This document shows positions 1-7,821 of a DNA stretch of 36,528 bases, piece after piece. Within the stretch, counting starts at the first letter, position 1; the number at the start of each line of letters is the position of its first letter. The stretch comes from JAGOEF01 sp964511665 (GTDB lineage: Bacteria > Bacteroidota > Bacteroidia > Bacteroidales > ML635J-15). The stretch lies in the NCBI GenBank assembly GCA_964511665.1, contig CAZEHA010000039.1, positions 1 through 36,528 of the forward strand, in the 5' to 3' direction. A model generated the notes under the pieces. It was not told where the DNA came from. It was given only the letters and a program-made list of their open reading frames with translations, and did not search any database. Both the position numbers and the translations under genes were made by a program.

Positions 1-526
1 CTGTTTTCACAAACACCATGTTCCGCCGATTGAGCCAGGCTTCATAAAACTTGTCGTACCATACCTTAACCATACCTATTGCCGGGTTGGTAAAGTACTT
101 ACCTCCCTCGGCCATGCGCCGGGCGTCGCCGTCAAACAGTGTTGCGGCTACCGAAATCAATTCGTCTTCGTGCCTGATATTTGGGAGTTTTCCGGTTTCC
201 ACGTCCAACTTATAGTATTTGCGTATGCTTACCGGTATTTCTTCGCGTTCGATGGCCATATTCATAGCCTGCAGATAATGCAACACAAACAGGCGCGATT
301 TCTCGTACAGTTGCGAAAAATCTTTTTCGTACTGAAGCCTAAGCTTCATATTCAAGGCATTATGCTCTATTACTTTTTCGACCCATTGTGCATATTGAGC
401 CGCTTTTTCGAGGTTTTGAAGCGAAATGTAATCGTCGGGTTTCACCGAGTTACGACTTGCCATCAACAGAGTTGTGAGGGCATTTAGCCTTATCTGATCT
501 GAACCGGGCAAGCGAAACTGAGGCAT
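1..526 (-). CDS. Conserved-looking protein of unknown function, cut by the window edge
   Basis: The reading frame starts at ATG 526-524 and stays open to position 1, giving at least 175 residues, so the C-terminus is missing. The protein begins MPQFRLPGSDQIRLNALTTL. It is soluble and rich in charged residues, with predicted amphipathic helices such as the stretch around EKDFSQLYEKSRLFVLHYLQ, and shows no signal peptide or membrane segment. I do not recognise a catalytic motif and assign no function. It resembles proteins from Bacteroidota that are called hypothetical, but this is only an impression. An imperfect -7 box (TATATTCG on the minus strand, 562-555) lies 28 nt upstream of the start. 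The unknown gene at 657-1361 lies upstream on the same strand, 130 nt away. Confidence 0.75.
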   Translation of the reverse strand, partial: MPQFRLPGSDQIRLNALTTLLMASRNSVKPDDYISLQNLEKAAQYAQWVEKVIEHNALNMKLRLQYEKDFSQLYEKSRLFVLHYLQAMNMAIEREEIPVSIRKYYKLDVETGKLPNIRHEDELISVAATLFDGDARRMAEGGKYFTNPAIGMVKVWYDKFYEAWLNRRNMVFVKT

Positions 527-656
527 AACGCAATTTTAATCAAAACATCAAGGGCGAATATATAAAAAGCAAACAGGTTTTAGGTTGGTGTTGCCATTAT
601 AAATGTAAACAAAAGAATGTTAATTGTTCACAACAGAATACGACGAAAGCGAAGGG

Positions 657-1361
657 TCAGCTTTCGAACAAGCTCAGGTATTTTTGCTGAAGCGTCTTAA
701 GCAAATCAAGGCTGTTGTTTTTACTGTAAATGCGCACTAAATCAACAATTTCGGCATTACGATAGACAAAACTCTTGGCGGCATCGAATAATTTACCACT
801 GCAATTGCTCCGCAACAGGTTTATATTGGCAGCAAACTGCGTCCACTCAACAACACGTTCTATGCGAAAGAACCCGATATCAGTATCTTCGGCGTTCACA
901 TATAAGCCCGGCTCGATTTCGTTAAGGGTAAAGAAACGATAGATTTGTATCAGTGCCTCGGAATTATCGATATCTTTCACTTTTCTTTTTAGCACCAGAC
1001 CCTGATCGCGATAGCATTGTTGCAATGCAAATATATGGTCGTAGCTTTTAATTCCCGAAATCCTCACTGCGCAGCAACTGGCATGATTCATCGAAATGCG
1101 GGTATAAGCAGCAGAGAAGTGTAGCGGAAACTGCATTTTTACTTTCTTCGAAATTCTCACGATATCTTCCATAGTATAGGTTTCACCTGCAACTATGTAA
1201 ATGAACATGGGTTTCGAAAATTCGGGTTCACCACCGTAGTAACCCGGAAATGCATTCAGCGACTCGAGAATACAGGTGTTTTTTATTCCCAAATCTTCGA
1301 GGCACCACAGGTTTTCTACTTTTGTGATGCAACCAAATAAGTCTTTGTGAATTGTACTCAT
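657..1361 (-). CDS. Protein of unknown function, 234 residues
   Basis: This is a complete frame starting MSTIHKDLFGCITKVENLWC and ending SLFES. It has no signal peptide or clear transmembrane helix. It contains scattered cysteines, including an adjacent pair in HASCCAVRI, but no regular metal-binding spacing. I do not recognise the family. Composition and codon use look like those of the neighbours, and no long frame competes on the other strand, which supports a real gene. It stands apart from dusB by 151 nt, a stretch in which I find no TAnnTTTG box. A short inverted repeat (1403-1409 with 1428-1434) lies about 40-75 nt upstream of the start and could be an operator or chance. Confidence 0.75.
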   Translation of the reverse strand: MSTIHKDLFGCITKVENLWCLEDLGIKNTCILESLNAFPGYYGGEPEFSKPMFIYIVAGETYTMEDIVRISKKVKMQFPLHFSAAYTRISMNHASCCAVRISGIKSYDHIFALQQCYRDQGLVLKRKVKDIDNSEALIQIYRFFTLNEIEPGLYVNAEDTDIGFFRIERVVEWTQFAANINLLRSNCSGKLFDAAKSFVYRNAEIVDLVRIYSKNNSLDLLKTLQQKYLSLFES

Positions 1362-1512
1362 GTTTTTTCGGTTGGGTTTTGTGTTGTTAGCACTGTTTTA
1401 TACGATAAAAATCACTTACAGGTTCTGTTTATCGCATGTTTTTTTGTTGAAACATAATATCGGGCATTGAAACCGAAACCCAAACAACGTGTATGATTAA
1501 AGCAGCAGCCTA

Positions 1513-2496
1513 TCAGTCAACAGATGCGTATCGCACTTTTATGTATTGCAAAATTTCGAATATTTCGGTTGGTTCGGTTGAGGTAACCAATTTGATACGG
1601 GTTTCTTTAAAATCGGGAATGCCTTTAAAATAGGTGCAAAAATGTCTTCTCATTTCGAAAATAGCTCGTGGAAGCGATTTGTGCTCAAGCGATTTGGCAA
1701 AATGCAATGTAGCCAAATCAACGGTTTCGGCTACACTAAGCGGAGGCAGTTCGGTGCCATATTGCAAATAGTGCTTTATTTCGGAAAAAATTTGCGGGCG
1801 CCCCACTGTGGCTCGACCAATCATAATGCCATCAACTTCGTAGGTGTCGAATGCAGCCTTTGCCGATGGCCCATCGTGTATGTCGCCATTCCCGATGATG
1901 GGTATATGAATTGCCGGATGGTTTTTTACCTCGCCAATCAAAGTCCAGTCGGCCTGGCCCTTATACATTTGGGTTCGGGTGCGGCCATGAATGGTTAGGG
2001 CTTGTATGCCTGCATCCTGAAGCATCAGTGCTATATCAACAATATTTTTGCTGTCGTGGTCCCATCCCAGACGTGTTTTTACCGTAACAGGTTTCGATAC
2101 TGCCTTAACAATGCCGGCAGTTATTTCTGTCATTAGCGTCGGATTGCGCATCATACCACTTCCGGCTCCGCGGTTGGCAATTTTTTTCACCGGACAACCA
2201 AAGTTAATATCAATGGTATCGGGATTGGCAGCTTCTGCAATTTTAGCCGCTTCAATCATCGACTCTTTTAAATGACCATATATTTGTATTCCAATGGGTC
2301 GTTCGTAATCGCCTATTTTCAGCTTCTCGAGGCTTTTTCTACCTTCGTGCAACAAACCGTCGGCCGAAATAAACTCGGTAAACATCATATCGGCGCCATA
2401 GTGTTTACACAGAAAACGAAACGAAGGGTCGGTGACGTCTTCCATAGGAGCCAGCAAGAGGGGTTTCTCTCCCAGATTTATGTTACCTATTTGCAC
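1513..2496 (-). CDS. dusB: tRNA-dihydrouridine synthase (DusB type)
   Basis: This flavoenzyme uses FMN and NADPH to reduce specific uridines in tRNA to dihydrouridine. The 327-residue protein has the full TIM-barrel signature of the Dus family. FMN-site residues are in LLLAPMEDVTDPSFR (about 14-28). The catalytic cysteine is C101 in DINFGCPVKK. K140 lies in VKTRLGW, H170 in IHGRTR, and the phosphate-binding stretch IIGNGDI is near 200-206. The helical C-terminal domain (about 240-327) contacts tRNA in relatives. Length is normal for the family. The gene starts 33 nt after the infB stop, on the same strand, so it is probably the last gene of the rimP-nusA-infB transcript. The exact uridine it modifies cannot be read from sequence alone. 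Confidence 0.95.
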   Translation of the reverse strand: MQIGNINLGEKPLLLAPMEDVTDPSFRFLCKHYGADMMFTEFISADGLLHEGRKSLEKLKIGDYERPIGIQIYGHLKESMIEAAKIAEAANPDTIDINFGCPVKKIANRGAGSGMMRNPTLMTEITAGIVKAVSKPVTVKTRLGWDHDSKNIVDIALMLQDAGIQALTIHGRTRTQMYKGQADWTLIGEVKNHPAIHIPIIGNGDIHDGPSAKAAFDTYEVDGIMIGRATVGRPQIFSEIKHYLQYGTELPPLSVAETVDLATLHFAKSLEHKSLPRAIFEMRRHFCTYFKGIPDFKETRIKLVTSTEPTEIFEILQYIKVRYASVD

Positions 2497-2529
2497 AGAT
2501 GCAACTTCTTGGCCTTGGATAGATACGGA

Positions 2530-5454
2530 TTAGAGTTTCTTTTTGATTTCGTACTCATCAAATGCCTCAATCACATCGTCTACTTTAATGTCGTTGTATT
2601 TTTCAATATTCAAACCACACTCAAGCCCCGAAACCACATCTTTAACATCATCTTTAAAGCGTTTTAACGACCCGAGTTCTCCGGTGTATACCACAATACC
2701 ATCGCGAATAAGGCGTACTTTGGCGGTGCGTATAATCTTGCCTTCGGTAACCAGACAACCGGCAACGGTGCCCACTTTGGTAATTTTAAACACATCTTTC
2801 ACAACAGCCGATCCCAGCACTTTTTCTTTTATTTCGGGTGATAGCATACCTTCCATGGCATCTTTTATTTCGTTGATGGCATCGTAAATTATGGAATAAA
2901 GTCTGATATCGATTTGTTCTTTTTCGGCCAATTTACGAGCACCCACCGAAGGACGCACCTGGAAGCCGACGATAATTGCATCGGATGCAGCGGCCAGCAT
3001 AACGTCCGATTCCGAAATCTGCCCCACGGCTTTATGAATAACATTCACCTGTATTTCTTCGTTCGACAACTTTATGAGTGAATCGCTCAATGCTTCAATA
3101 GACCCATCCACGTCGCCCTTCACAATAAGCTTAATTTCGTGGAAGTTACCCAAGGCCAAACGTCGGCCTATTTCGTCGAGAGTGATGTATTTTTGTGTTC
3201 TGAGACCTTGCTCGCGTTGCAACTGTAATCGTTTGTTAGCAATAATTTTAGCCTCATGTTCCGTTTCCATCACATTGAATTTATCGCCGGCCTGGGGAGC
3301 TCCGCTGATTCCCAACACCACAACCGGTTGCGATGGACCGGCCGCAACAATTTTTTGTCCGCGTTCATTCACCATTGCCTTCACTTTTCCAGTGTAACTG
3401 CCGGCAAGTAAAATATCGCCAACCCGAAGTGTACCCGATTGTACCAAAATAGTTGAAGTATATCCCTTACCCTTGTCGAGGGTCGATTCAACCACTGTTC
3501 CTATTGCCCGCTTGTTGGCATTGGCTTTTAGATCGAGTAATTCTGCTTCGAGCAACACTTTTTCGAGCAACAAATCAATGTGCAGCCCTTGCTTAGCGCT
3601 GATGTCTTGCGATTGATATTTGCCGCCCCATTCTTCAACCAGATAATTCATATTGGCCAGTTGCTCCTTTATTTTCTCGGGGTTGGCATTGGGCTTATCG
3701 ATTTTGTTGATGGCAAACACAATAGGTACCCCGGCGGCCGATGCATGATTGATGGCTTCAACGGTTTGGGGCATCACATCGTCGTCGGCAGCTACCACAA
3801 TAATAGCAATGTCGGTGATTTGTGCTCCGCGGGCACGCATGGCAGTAAACGCTTCGTGGCCTGGTGTGTCGAGGAAGGTAATTTGCTTGCCGTTGTCGAG
3901 ATTCACACCATAAGCTCCGATGTGCTGGGTAATACCTCCTGCTTCGCCGGCTACCACGTTGGTGTGCCTGATATAATCGAGCAATTTGGTTTTACCATGG
4001 TCAACGTGTCCCATCACGGTAACAATAGGTGGTCGGTGCGACAGGCTGTCTTCGTCGTCTTCTTCCTCCGAAATATCGCTTAGCACCTCGGCACTTACAA
4101 ATTCAACCTTATATCCGAATTCATCGGCCACCAGTGCCATAGTTTCGGCATCGAGTCGCTGATTTATCGAAACAAACAAGCCCAGATTCATACAAGTAGC
4201 AATAATTTCGTTTACAGGCAGCTGAATCATATTGGCCAATTCGCTCACCGATACAAATTCGGTTACCTTAAGTATGTTCTTTTGAGCTTCGGTTTCCTCT
4301 ATTTCGGCCTGCATACGCTGGCTTACGATATCTCGCTTTTCGCGGCGATATTTTGATGTTTTCGATTTTTGCTTTGTAGAAGTAAGACGTGCAAGAGTCT
4401 CTTTAATCTGTTTTTGAACCTGTTCGTCGGAAACTTCGGGTTTAAGCTCTTTTTTGCCTTTTTTCTTCGGGTCTTTCAGCTTTAGTTTCGATTGCTCTTT
4501 CCCTTTACTAACATCTACTTTAACGTTGTCTTTGCGGATACGTTTGCGTTTTTTCTTTTGTTCGCGTTCTTTCTCGCGTTCTTGTTTCCGCTCTACTTTT
4601 TCTTGTTCGCGTTTCTTGCGAATATCTTCTTCTTTTTTAACAAAATCATCGATGTTAATTTTACCCACCACACTGGGGCCGGTGAGTTTGTCGTATTTTG
4701 TTTTTATGAAGTTGTCTGTTTCTTCCGGTGCTTTATTTTCAACTGTAGCCTCGGGCTCTGTTGCAGGGGTTTCGGAGACAACCGTTTCGTTGATTTGTTC
4801 TACTTCATGAGCCACCGATTCTTCTACGCTTGCTTCTGGTGCTTTTCCATCAGGTTTGTCTGATTTTTTCTTTTTCGCGGGCCGGGTTTTCTGATTAATT
4901 GAATCGATATCAATTTTACCTACAACAACAACATTGTTTTTAGCCTTTTCTTTCGGAGGTTCTTCAAGGCTTTTTTCAGCATGAGCAACCGGTTCTTCTT
5001 GTGTTGGCTCCACCACTGGGGCCCCTGTGGTTTTTGCTTCCTCTGGTTGCATTTCTTTGGGCTGCACCTCTTCGGTTTTCTTCTTTTTCGACGGGTCGGG
5101 AAGGTCAATTTTGCCAACAATTTTTGGTCCGGTAAACCCCGACGAATCTTTTATCAAAAATTCTTTCTCTTCGATTTTTTCTTCTTCAAATCTGGGTGCT
5201 TCACTTACCGTTTCAGTGAGAGCTACTTTCTTCTCTTTACTGCGAGCCGAAATATCGAGAGATTGCTCTTTCAAGCTTACCGAATCGCTAAACTCTTTAC
5301 GCAACAGCGGCAACAATTCGGCCGGAATCTTTGTGTTGGGATTCGTATCGATTTTGTGCCCCTTCTTAGCCAAAAATTCAATAATAGAACTGGTGCCCAC
5401 GTTCAGTTCTGTGGCAATTTTTGCTAATCGTTGCGGTTTATTATCTGTATCCAT
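2530..5454 (-). CDS. infB: Translation initiation factor IF-2
   Basis: IF-2 is the GTPase that brings initiator fMet-tRNA to the 30S subunit and promotes subunit joining. The 974-residue protein has an N-terminal IF2N helix-turn domain (about 5-55), then a long charged linker (about 60-380), a second IF2N-like domain (about 395-455), the G domain and the C-terminal beta-barrels. G1 is GHVDHGKT (482-489), G3 is DTPGH (529-533) and G4 is NKID (583-586). The linker has a Lys/Arg/Glu-rich coiled-coil-like part (about 275-385). It also carries three copies of a short motif, V-G-K-I-[DN]-[LI], near residues 109-120, 176-184 and 259-269. The gene follows nusA by 44 nt. The long linker is usual in Bacteroidota IF-2. 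Confidence 0.98.
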   Translation of the reverse strand: MDTDNKPQRLAKIATELNVGTSSIIEFLAKKGHKIDTNPNTKIPAELLPLLRKEFSDSVSLKEQSLDISARSKEKKVALTETVSEAPRFEEEKIEEKEFLIKDSSGFTGPKIVGKIDLPDPSKKKKTEEVQPKEMQPEEAKTTGAPVVEPTQEEPVAHAEKSLEEPPKEKAKNNVVVVGKIDIDSINQKTRPAKKKKSDKPDGKAPEASVEESVAHEVEQINETVVSETPATEPEATVENKAPEETDNFIKTKYDKLTGPSVVGKINIDDFVKKEEDIRKKREQEKVERKQEREKEREQKKKRKRIRKDNVKVDVSKGKEQSKLKLKDPKKKGKKELKPEVSDEQVQKQIKETLARLTSTKQKSKTSKYRREKRDIVSQRMQAEIEETEAQKNILKVTEFVSVSELANMIQLPVNEIIATCMNLGLFVSINQRLDAETMALVADEFGYKVEFVSAEVLSDISEEEDDEDSLSHRPPIVTVMGHVDHGKTKLLDYIRHTNVVAGEAGGITQHIGAYGVNLDNGKQITFLDTPGHEAFTAMRARGAQITDIAIIVVAADDDVMPQTVEAINHASAAGVPIVFAINKIDKPNANPEKIKEQLANMNYLVEEWGGKYQSQDISAKQGLHIDLLLEKVLLEAELLDLKANANKRAIGTVVESTLDKGKGYTSTILVQSGTLRVGDILLAGSYTGKVKAMVNERGQKIVAAGPSQPVVVLGISGAPQAGDKFNVMETEHEAKIIANKRLQLQREQGLRTQKYITLDEIGRRLALGNFHEIKLIVKGDVDGSIEALSDSLIKLSNEEIQVNVIHKAVGQISESDVMLAAASDAIIVGFQVRPSVGARKLAEKEQIDIRLYSIIYDAINEIKDAMEGMLSPEIKEKVLGSAVVKDVFKITKVGTVAGCLVTEGKIIRTAKVRLIRDGIVVYTGELGSLKRFKDDVKDVVSGLECGLNIEKYNDIKVDDVIEAFDEYEIKKKL

Positions 5455-5498
5455 ATCTAATAATTAGTCAATATATCAAGTTCCACATGCTGGTGCAA

Positions 5499-6734
5499 TT
5501 ATTCGAATTCTGACTTCAAAATTGCAATTACTTCTTTAATGGTTTCTACTTCAAGGTCGGTACGTTTTTCGAGATATTCCATGTCGAGTTCAAGAACACT
5601 TTTTGCGGTATCACAACCAATTGCTTTTAACTGGTCTATAATCCAACCGTCAATTTCATCTGAGAATTCGTCGAGGTCGACATCTTCTTCGTCGTCGTTC
5701 ATTTCGCGATACACATCAATGGTATAACCAACCAACTGACTGGCTAGTTTAATATTGAGGCCGCCCTTACCAATGGCCAGCGAAACCTGATCGGGTTTTA
5801 GGAAGACTTCGGCCCTTTTCGATTCGGTATTTAGTTTTATGCTGGTAATTTTTGCAGGGCTTAAGGCTCGCTGAATAAATAATTGTGTGTTGTTGGTAAA
5901 GTTGATTACGTCGATGTTTTCGTTGCGCAGTTCCCTAACAATACCATGAATACGACTTCCTTTCATTCCCACGCAGGCTCCTACGGGATCGACTCTTTCG
6001 TCGTACGATTCCACTGCAATTTTGGCCCTTTCGCCCGGAATTCGAACAATTTTTTTAATGGTAATTAATCCGTCGAATATTTCGGGCACTTCCTGCTCAA
6101 AAAGTCTCTCGAGAAACAACTCCGAGGTACGCGACAAGGTAATTTTGGGTGAATTGTTTTTAAAGTCAACGTCGGCAATTACCGCCCTAACCGTATCTCC
6201 TTTTCTAAAAAAATCGGTAGGTATTTGTTCTGTTTTGGGCAATATGAGTTCGTTGCCTTCGTCGTCGAGTATCAGAATTTCTTTTTTCCAAATTTGATAT
6301 ACTTCTCCCGAAACAATTTCGCCGATGCGGTCTTTGTATTTTGCATAGATGTTGTCTTTTTCTAATTCGGCAATTTTGGCCTGCAGATTTTGTCGCAATG
6401 CCAGTATTGCTCTGCGACCAAAATCCTGAAGTTTAACTTCGTCGATATAATCTTCTCCTTCTTCGTAATCTTCGTCGATTTTACGCACTTCCGTAAGGCT
6501 GATTTGCTTGTTTGTGTCTTCGAGTTCATCGTCGGCAACCACGGTGCGCGTTCTCCATATCTCAAAGTCGCCTTTGTCTACATTGATAATAATGTTGAAG
6601 TTGTCTTCGCTTTCGAAAAGTTTGGCCAGTGTAGCCTTGAATACTCCTTCGAGAACACTGATCATGGTAGGGCGATCGATGTTTTTCAATTCTTTGAACT
6701 CCGAAAAGGTTTCAATTAAATTACCGTGTTCCAT
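5499..6734 (-). CDS. nusA: Transcription termination/antitermination factor NusA
   Basis: NusA binds RNA polymerase and nascent RNA and controls pausing, termination and antitermination. The 411-residue protein has the N-terminal RNAP-binding domain (about 5-125), an S1 domain (about 135-200), and two KH domains. KH1 has GMKGSR at 256-261 and KH2 has AIGKGGLNIKLA at 320-331. The C-terminal stretch after about 362 looks like one helix-hairpin-helix-type unit (IDQLKAIGCDTAKSVLELD), rather than the two acidic repeats of the E. coli protein. This shorter tail is common outside the gammaproteobacteria. It lies 18 nt downstream of rimP and 44 nt upstream of infB, the classic conserved order, so the three are certainly co-transcribed in part. 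Confidence 0.98.
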   Translation of the reverse strand: MEHGNLIETFSEFKELKNIDRPTMISVLEGVFKATLAKLFESEDNFNIIINVDKGDFEIWRTRTVVADDELEDTNKQISLTEVRKIDEDYEEGEDYIDEVKLQDFGRRAILALRQNLQAKIAELEKDNIYAKYKDRIGEIVSGEVYQIWKKEILILDDEGNELILPKTEQIPTDFFRKGDTVRAVIADVDFKNNSPKITLSRTSELFLERLFEQEVPEIFDGLITIKKIVRIPGERAKIAVESYDERVDPVGACVGMKGSRIHGIVRELRNENIDVINFTNNTQLFIQRALSPAKITSIKLNTESKRAEVFLKPDQVSLAIGKGGLNIKLASQLVGYTIDVYREMNDDEEDVDLDEFSDEIDGWIIDQLKAIGCDTAKSVLELDMEYLEKRTDLEVETIKEVIAILKSEFE

Positions 6735-6752
6735 GTTATGTTTTTGTTATGT

Positions 6753-7196
6753 TTAAAGTATTATTTTTTCGCTTGTTTTTTTTATTTGGTCAAATGCAAT
6801 GGTAATGGGCTCCACCGGTTCTTTGTCTTTCTTTTTTGCTGCCGGCAACAGCAATATATCGGTTTCGTTCACCTGAAGCAAGGTGCCCGTATGTTTTATT
6901 GCTGAAAGCAGAATTACTTCAACGGGTTTTCCGATACATTTCAAGTACTGTTCTTTCACCTTAAAGGCGCTGCCAATACCCGGCGATGAAACCTCAAGCT
7001 CGTAAACGGGATTGTCGATATCGAGAATGGCCTCAATTTTTCGGCTGAGTCTACTGCATTCCGAAACTATTACACCTTCGGGTTTGTCGATATATATTTT
7101 TACAGCTTTTCCTTGCAACACCTGCACATCAACTAAGAATTGCCCCTCAACGAGGAGTTCGCTTACCAGTTGTTTTATTTTTTCTTTTTCAATCAT
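6753..7196 (-). CDS. rimP: Ribosome maturation factor RimP
   Basis: RimP assists assembly of the 30S subunit. The 147-residue protein starts MIEKEKIKQLVSELL and has the family core with DKPEGVIVSECSRLSRKIEAIL (about 37-58) and VYELEVSSPGI (about 63-73), followed by the small SH3-like C-terminal domain. An in-frame ATG lies further upstream at 7244. I chose 7196 because the family normally starts here, because the upstream ATG sits only 10 nt past a -7 box, and because the 16 extra residues are encoded across a strong hairpin. The sequence just before the start is A/T-rich without a Shine-Dalgarno motif. It heads the nusA-infB operon. Confidence 0.93.
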   Translation of the reverse strand: MIEKEKIKQLVSELLVEGQFLVDVQVLQGKAVKIYIDKPEGVIVSECSRLSRKIEAILDIDNPVYELEVSSPGIGSAFKVKEQYLKCIGKPVEVILLSAIKHTGTLLQVNETDILLLPAAKKKDKEPVEPITIAFDQIKKTSEKIIL

Positions 7197-7209
7197 TTGT
7201 TTAACAAAA

Positions 7210-7228
7210 CAGGGGACAATGTCCCCTG
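7210..7228 (-). promoter_or_regulatory. GC-rich hairpin in the rimP leader, terminator-like
   Basis: On the minus strand this reads CAGGGGACATTGTCCCCTG, a perfect 8-bp stem with a 3-nt loop, followed directly by TTTTGTTAAACAA and then the rimP ATG. A GC-rich stem followed by a T-run is the form of an intrinsic terminator. Its place 13 nt before the start codon would also let it block ribosome access. It may end cvpA transcripts, attenuate the rimP-nusA-infB operon, or both. The function is inferred; the structure is seen. Confidence 0.6.
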
Positions 7229-7254
7229 ACCACATACCTATCATACTCGCGCTG

Positions 7255-7262
7255 CAAATTTA
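7255..7262 (-). promoter_or_regulatory. -7 box (TAnnTTTG) of the rimP-nusA-infB operon
   Basis: The minus strand reads TAAATTTG, a full match to the Bacteroidota -7 consensus. Transcription would start near 7248, giving a leader of about 50 nt that contains the hairpin at 7210-7228. I see no clear -33 box. The 101-nt gap between cvpA and rimP fits a separate promoter here. Confidence 0.55.
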
Positions 7263-7297
7263 CAATAGTTTTTAAATAAAAAAAATATTTGTATCAA

Positions 7298-7816
7298 TTA
7301 ATTTGCCTCATCGCCCGAAATACCAAGCGTCAGGTCGGTTTCGGGGATATAGGGACACACAGCGGGTACCAACTTTTCAACATAGGGGTACAACAACGAC
7401 GAACCGGCATAGTCGGAATTAAACCAGCGGTCGTTGGCATTAAACTGATTGATAATGAATATAAGACCGCTAATGATAAAACCCGCTTTCAGGGCACCGA
7501 AAACCACTCCGCCAAGCTTATTAAGCCAGTCGAGTTTAATTGCGTTCACAAAACGGTCGAGAAGTCGTGAGAGCAAGGTAATACCAACAATGATGGCAAT
7601 AAAGGTAATAGCAAAAGAAATAACCGGAATATACTGGGCCGACACCGATTCGAAACCGGCAATATATTGCTGTGTATAGCACGATAGTTTCATGGCTCCA
7701 TAAATCCCGAGTATTAAAGCGGCCAAACTACTGGCTTCTTTTATCAATCCGTGACTAAAACCCTTGTAGGCAAACCAGATAACGGGAATAGCAATGATAA
7801 TATCGAGAACGTTCAT
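7298..7816 (-). CDS. CvpA-family integral membrane protein
   Basis: The 172-residue protein starts MNVLDIIIAIPVIWFAYKGF and has about four hydrophobic segments (roughly 3-20, 26-44, 62-84 and 104-124). The first-loop pattern, an aromatic residue followed by KGFSHGLIKEASSLAALILG, and the following glycine-rich helix are typical of the CvpA/colicin V production family. The family is linked to colicin V export and envelope stress in E. coli, but its molecular role is not settled. The tail after 130 is polar and probably cytoplasmic. The gene starts 5 nt after the stop of the dehydratase gene at 7822-9693, so the two are translated from one transcript. In some Bacteroidota a CvpA gene lies after infB; here it lies before rimP. 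Confidence 0.85.
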   Translation of the reverse strand: MNVLDIIIAIPVIWFAYKGFSHGLIKEASSLAALILGIYGAMKLSCYTQQYIAGFESVSAQYIPVISFAITFIAIIVGITLLSRLLDRFVNAIKLDWLNKLGGVVFGALKAGFIISGLIFIINQFNANDRWFNSDYAGSSLLYPYVEKLVPAVCPYIPETDLTLGISGDEAN

Positions 7817-7821
7817 AGTAC

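Noticed and set aside
7197..7244. Longer rimP start at 7244
   Set aside because: It would put 16 non-family residues over a strong hairpin and begin within 11 nt of a -7 box; the usual family start is 7196.
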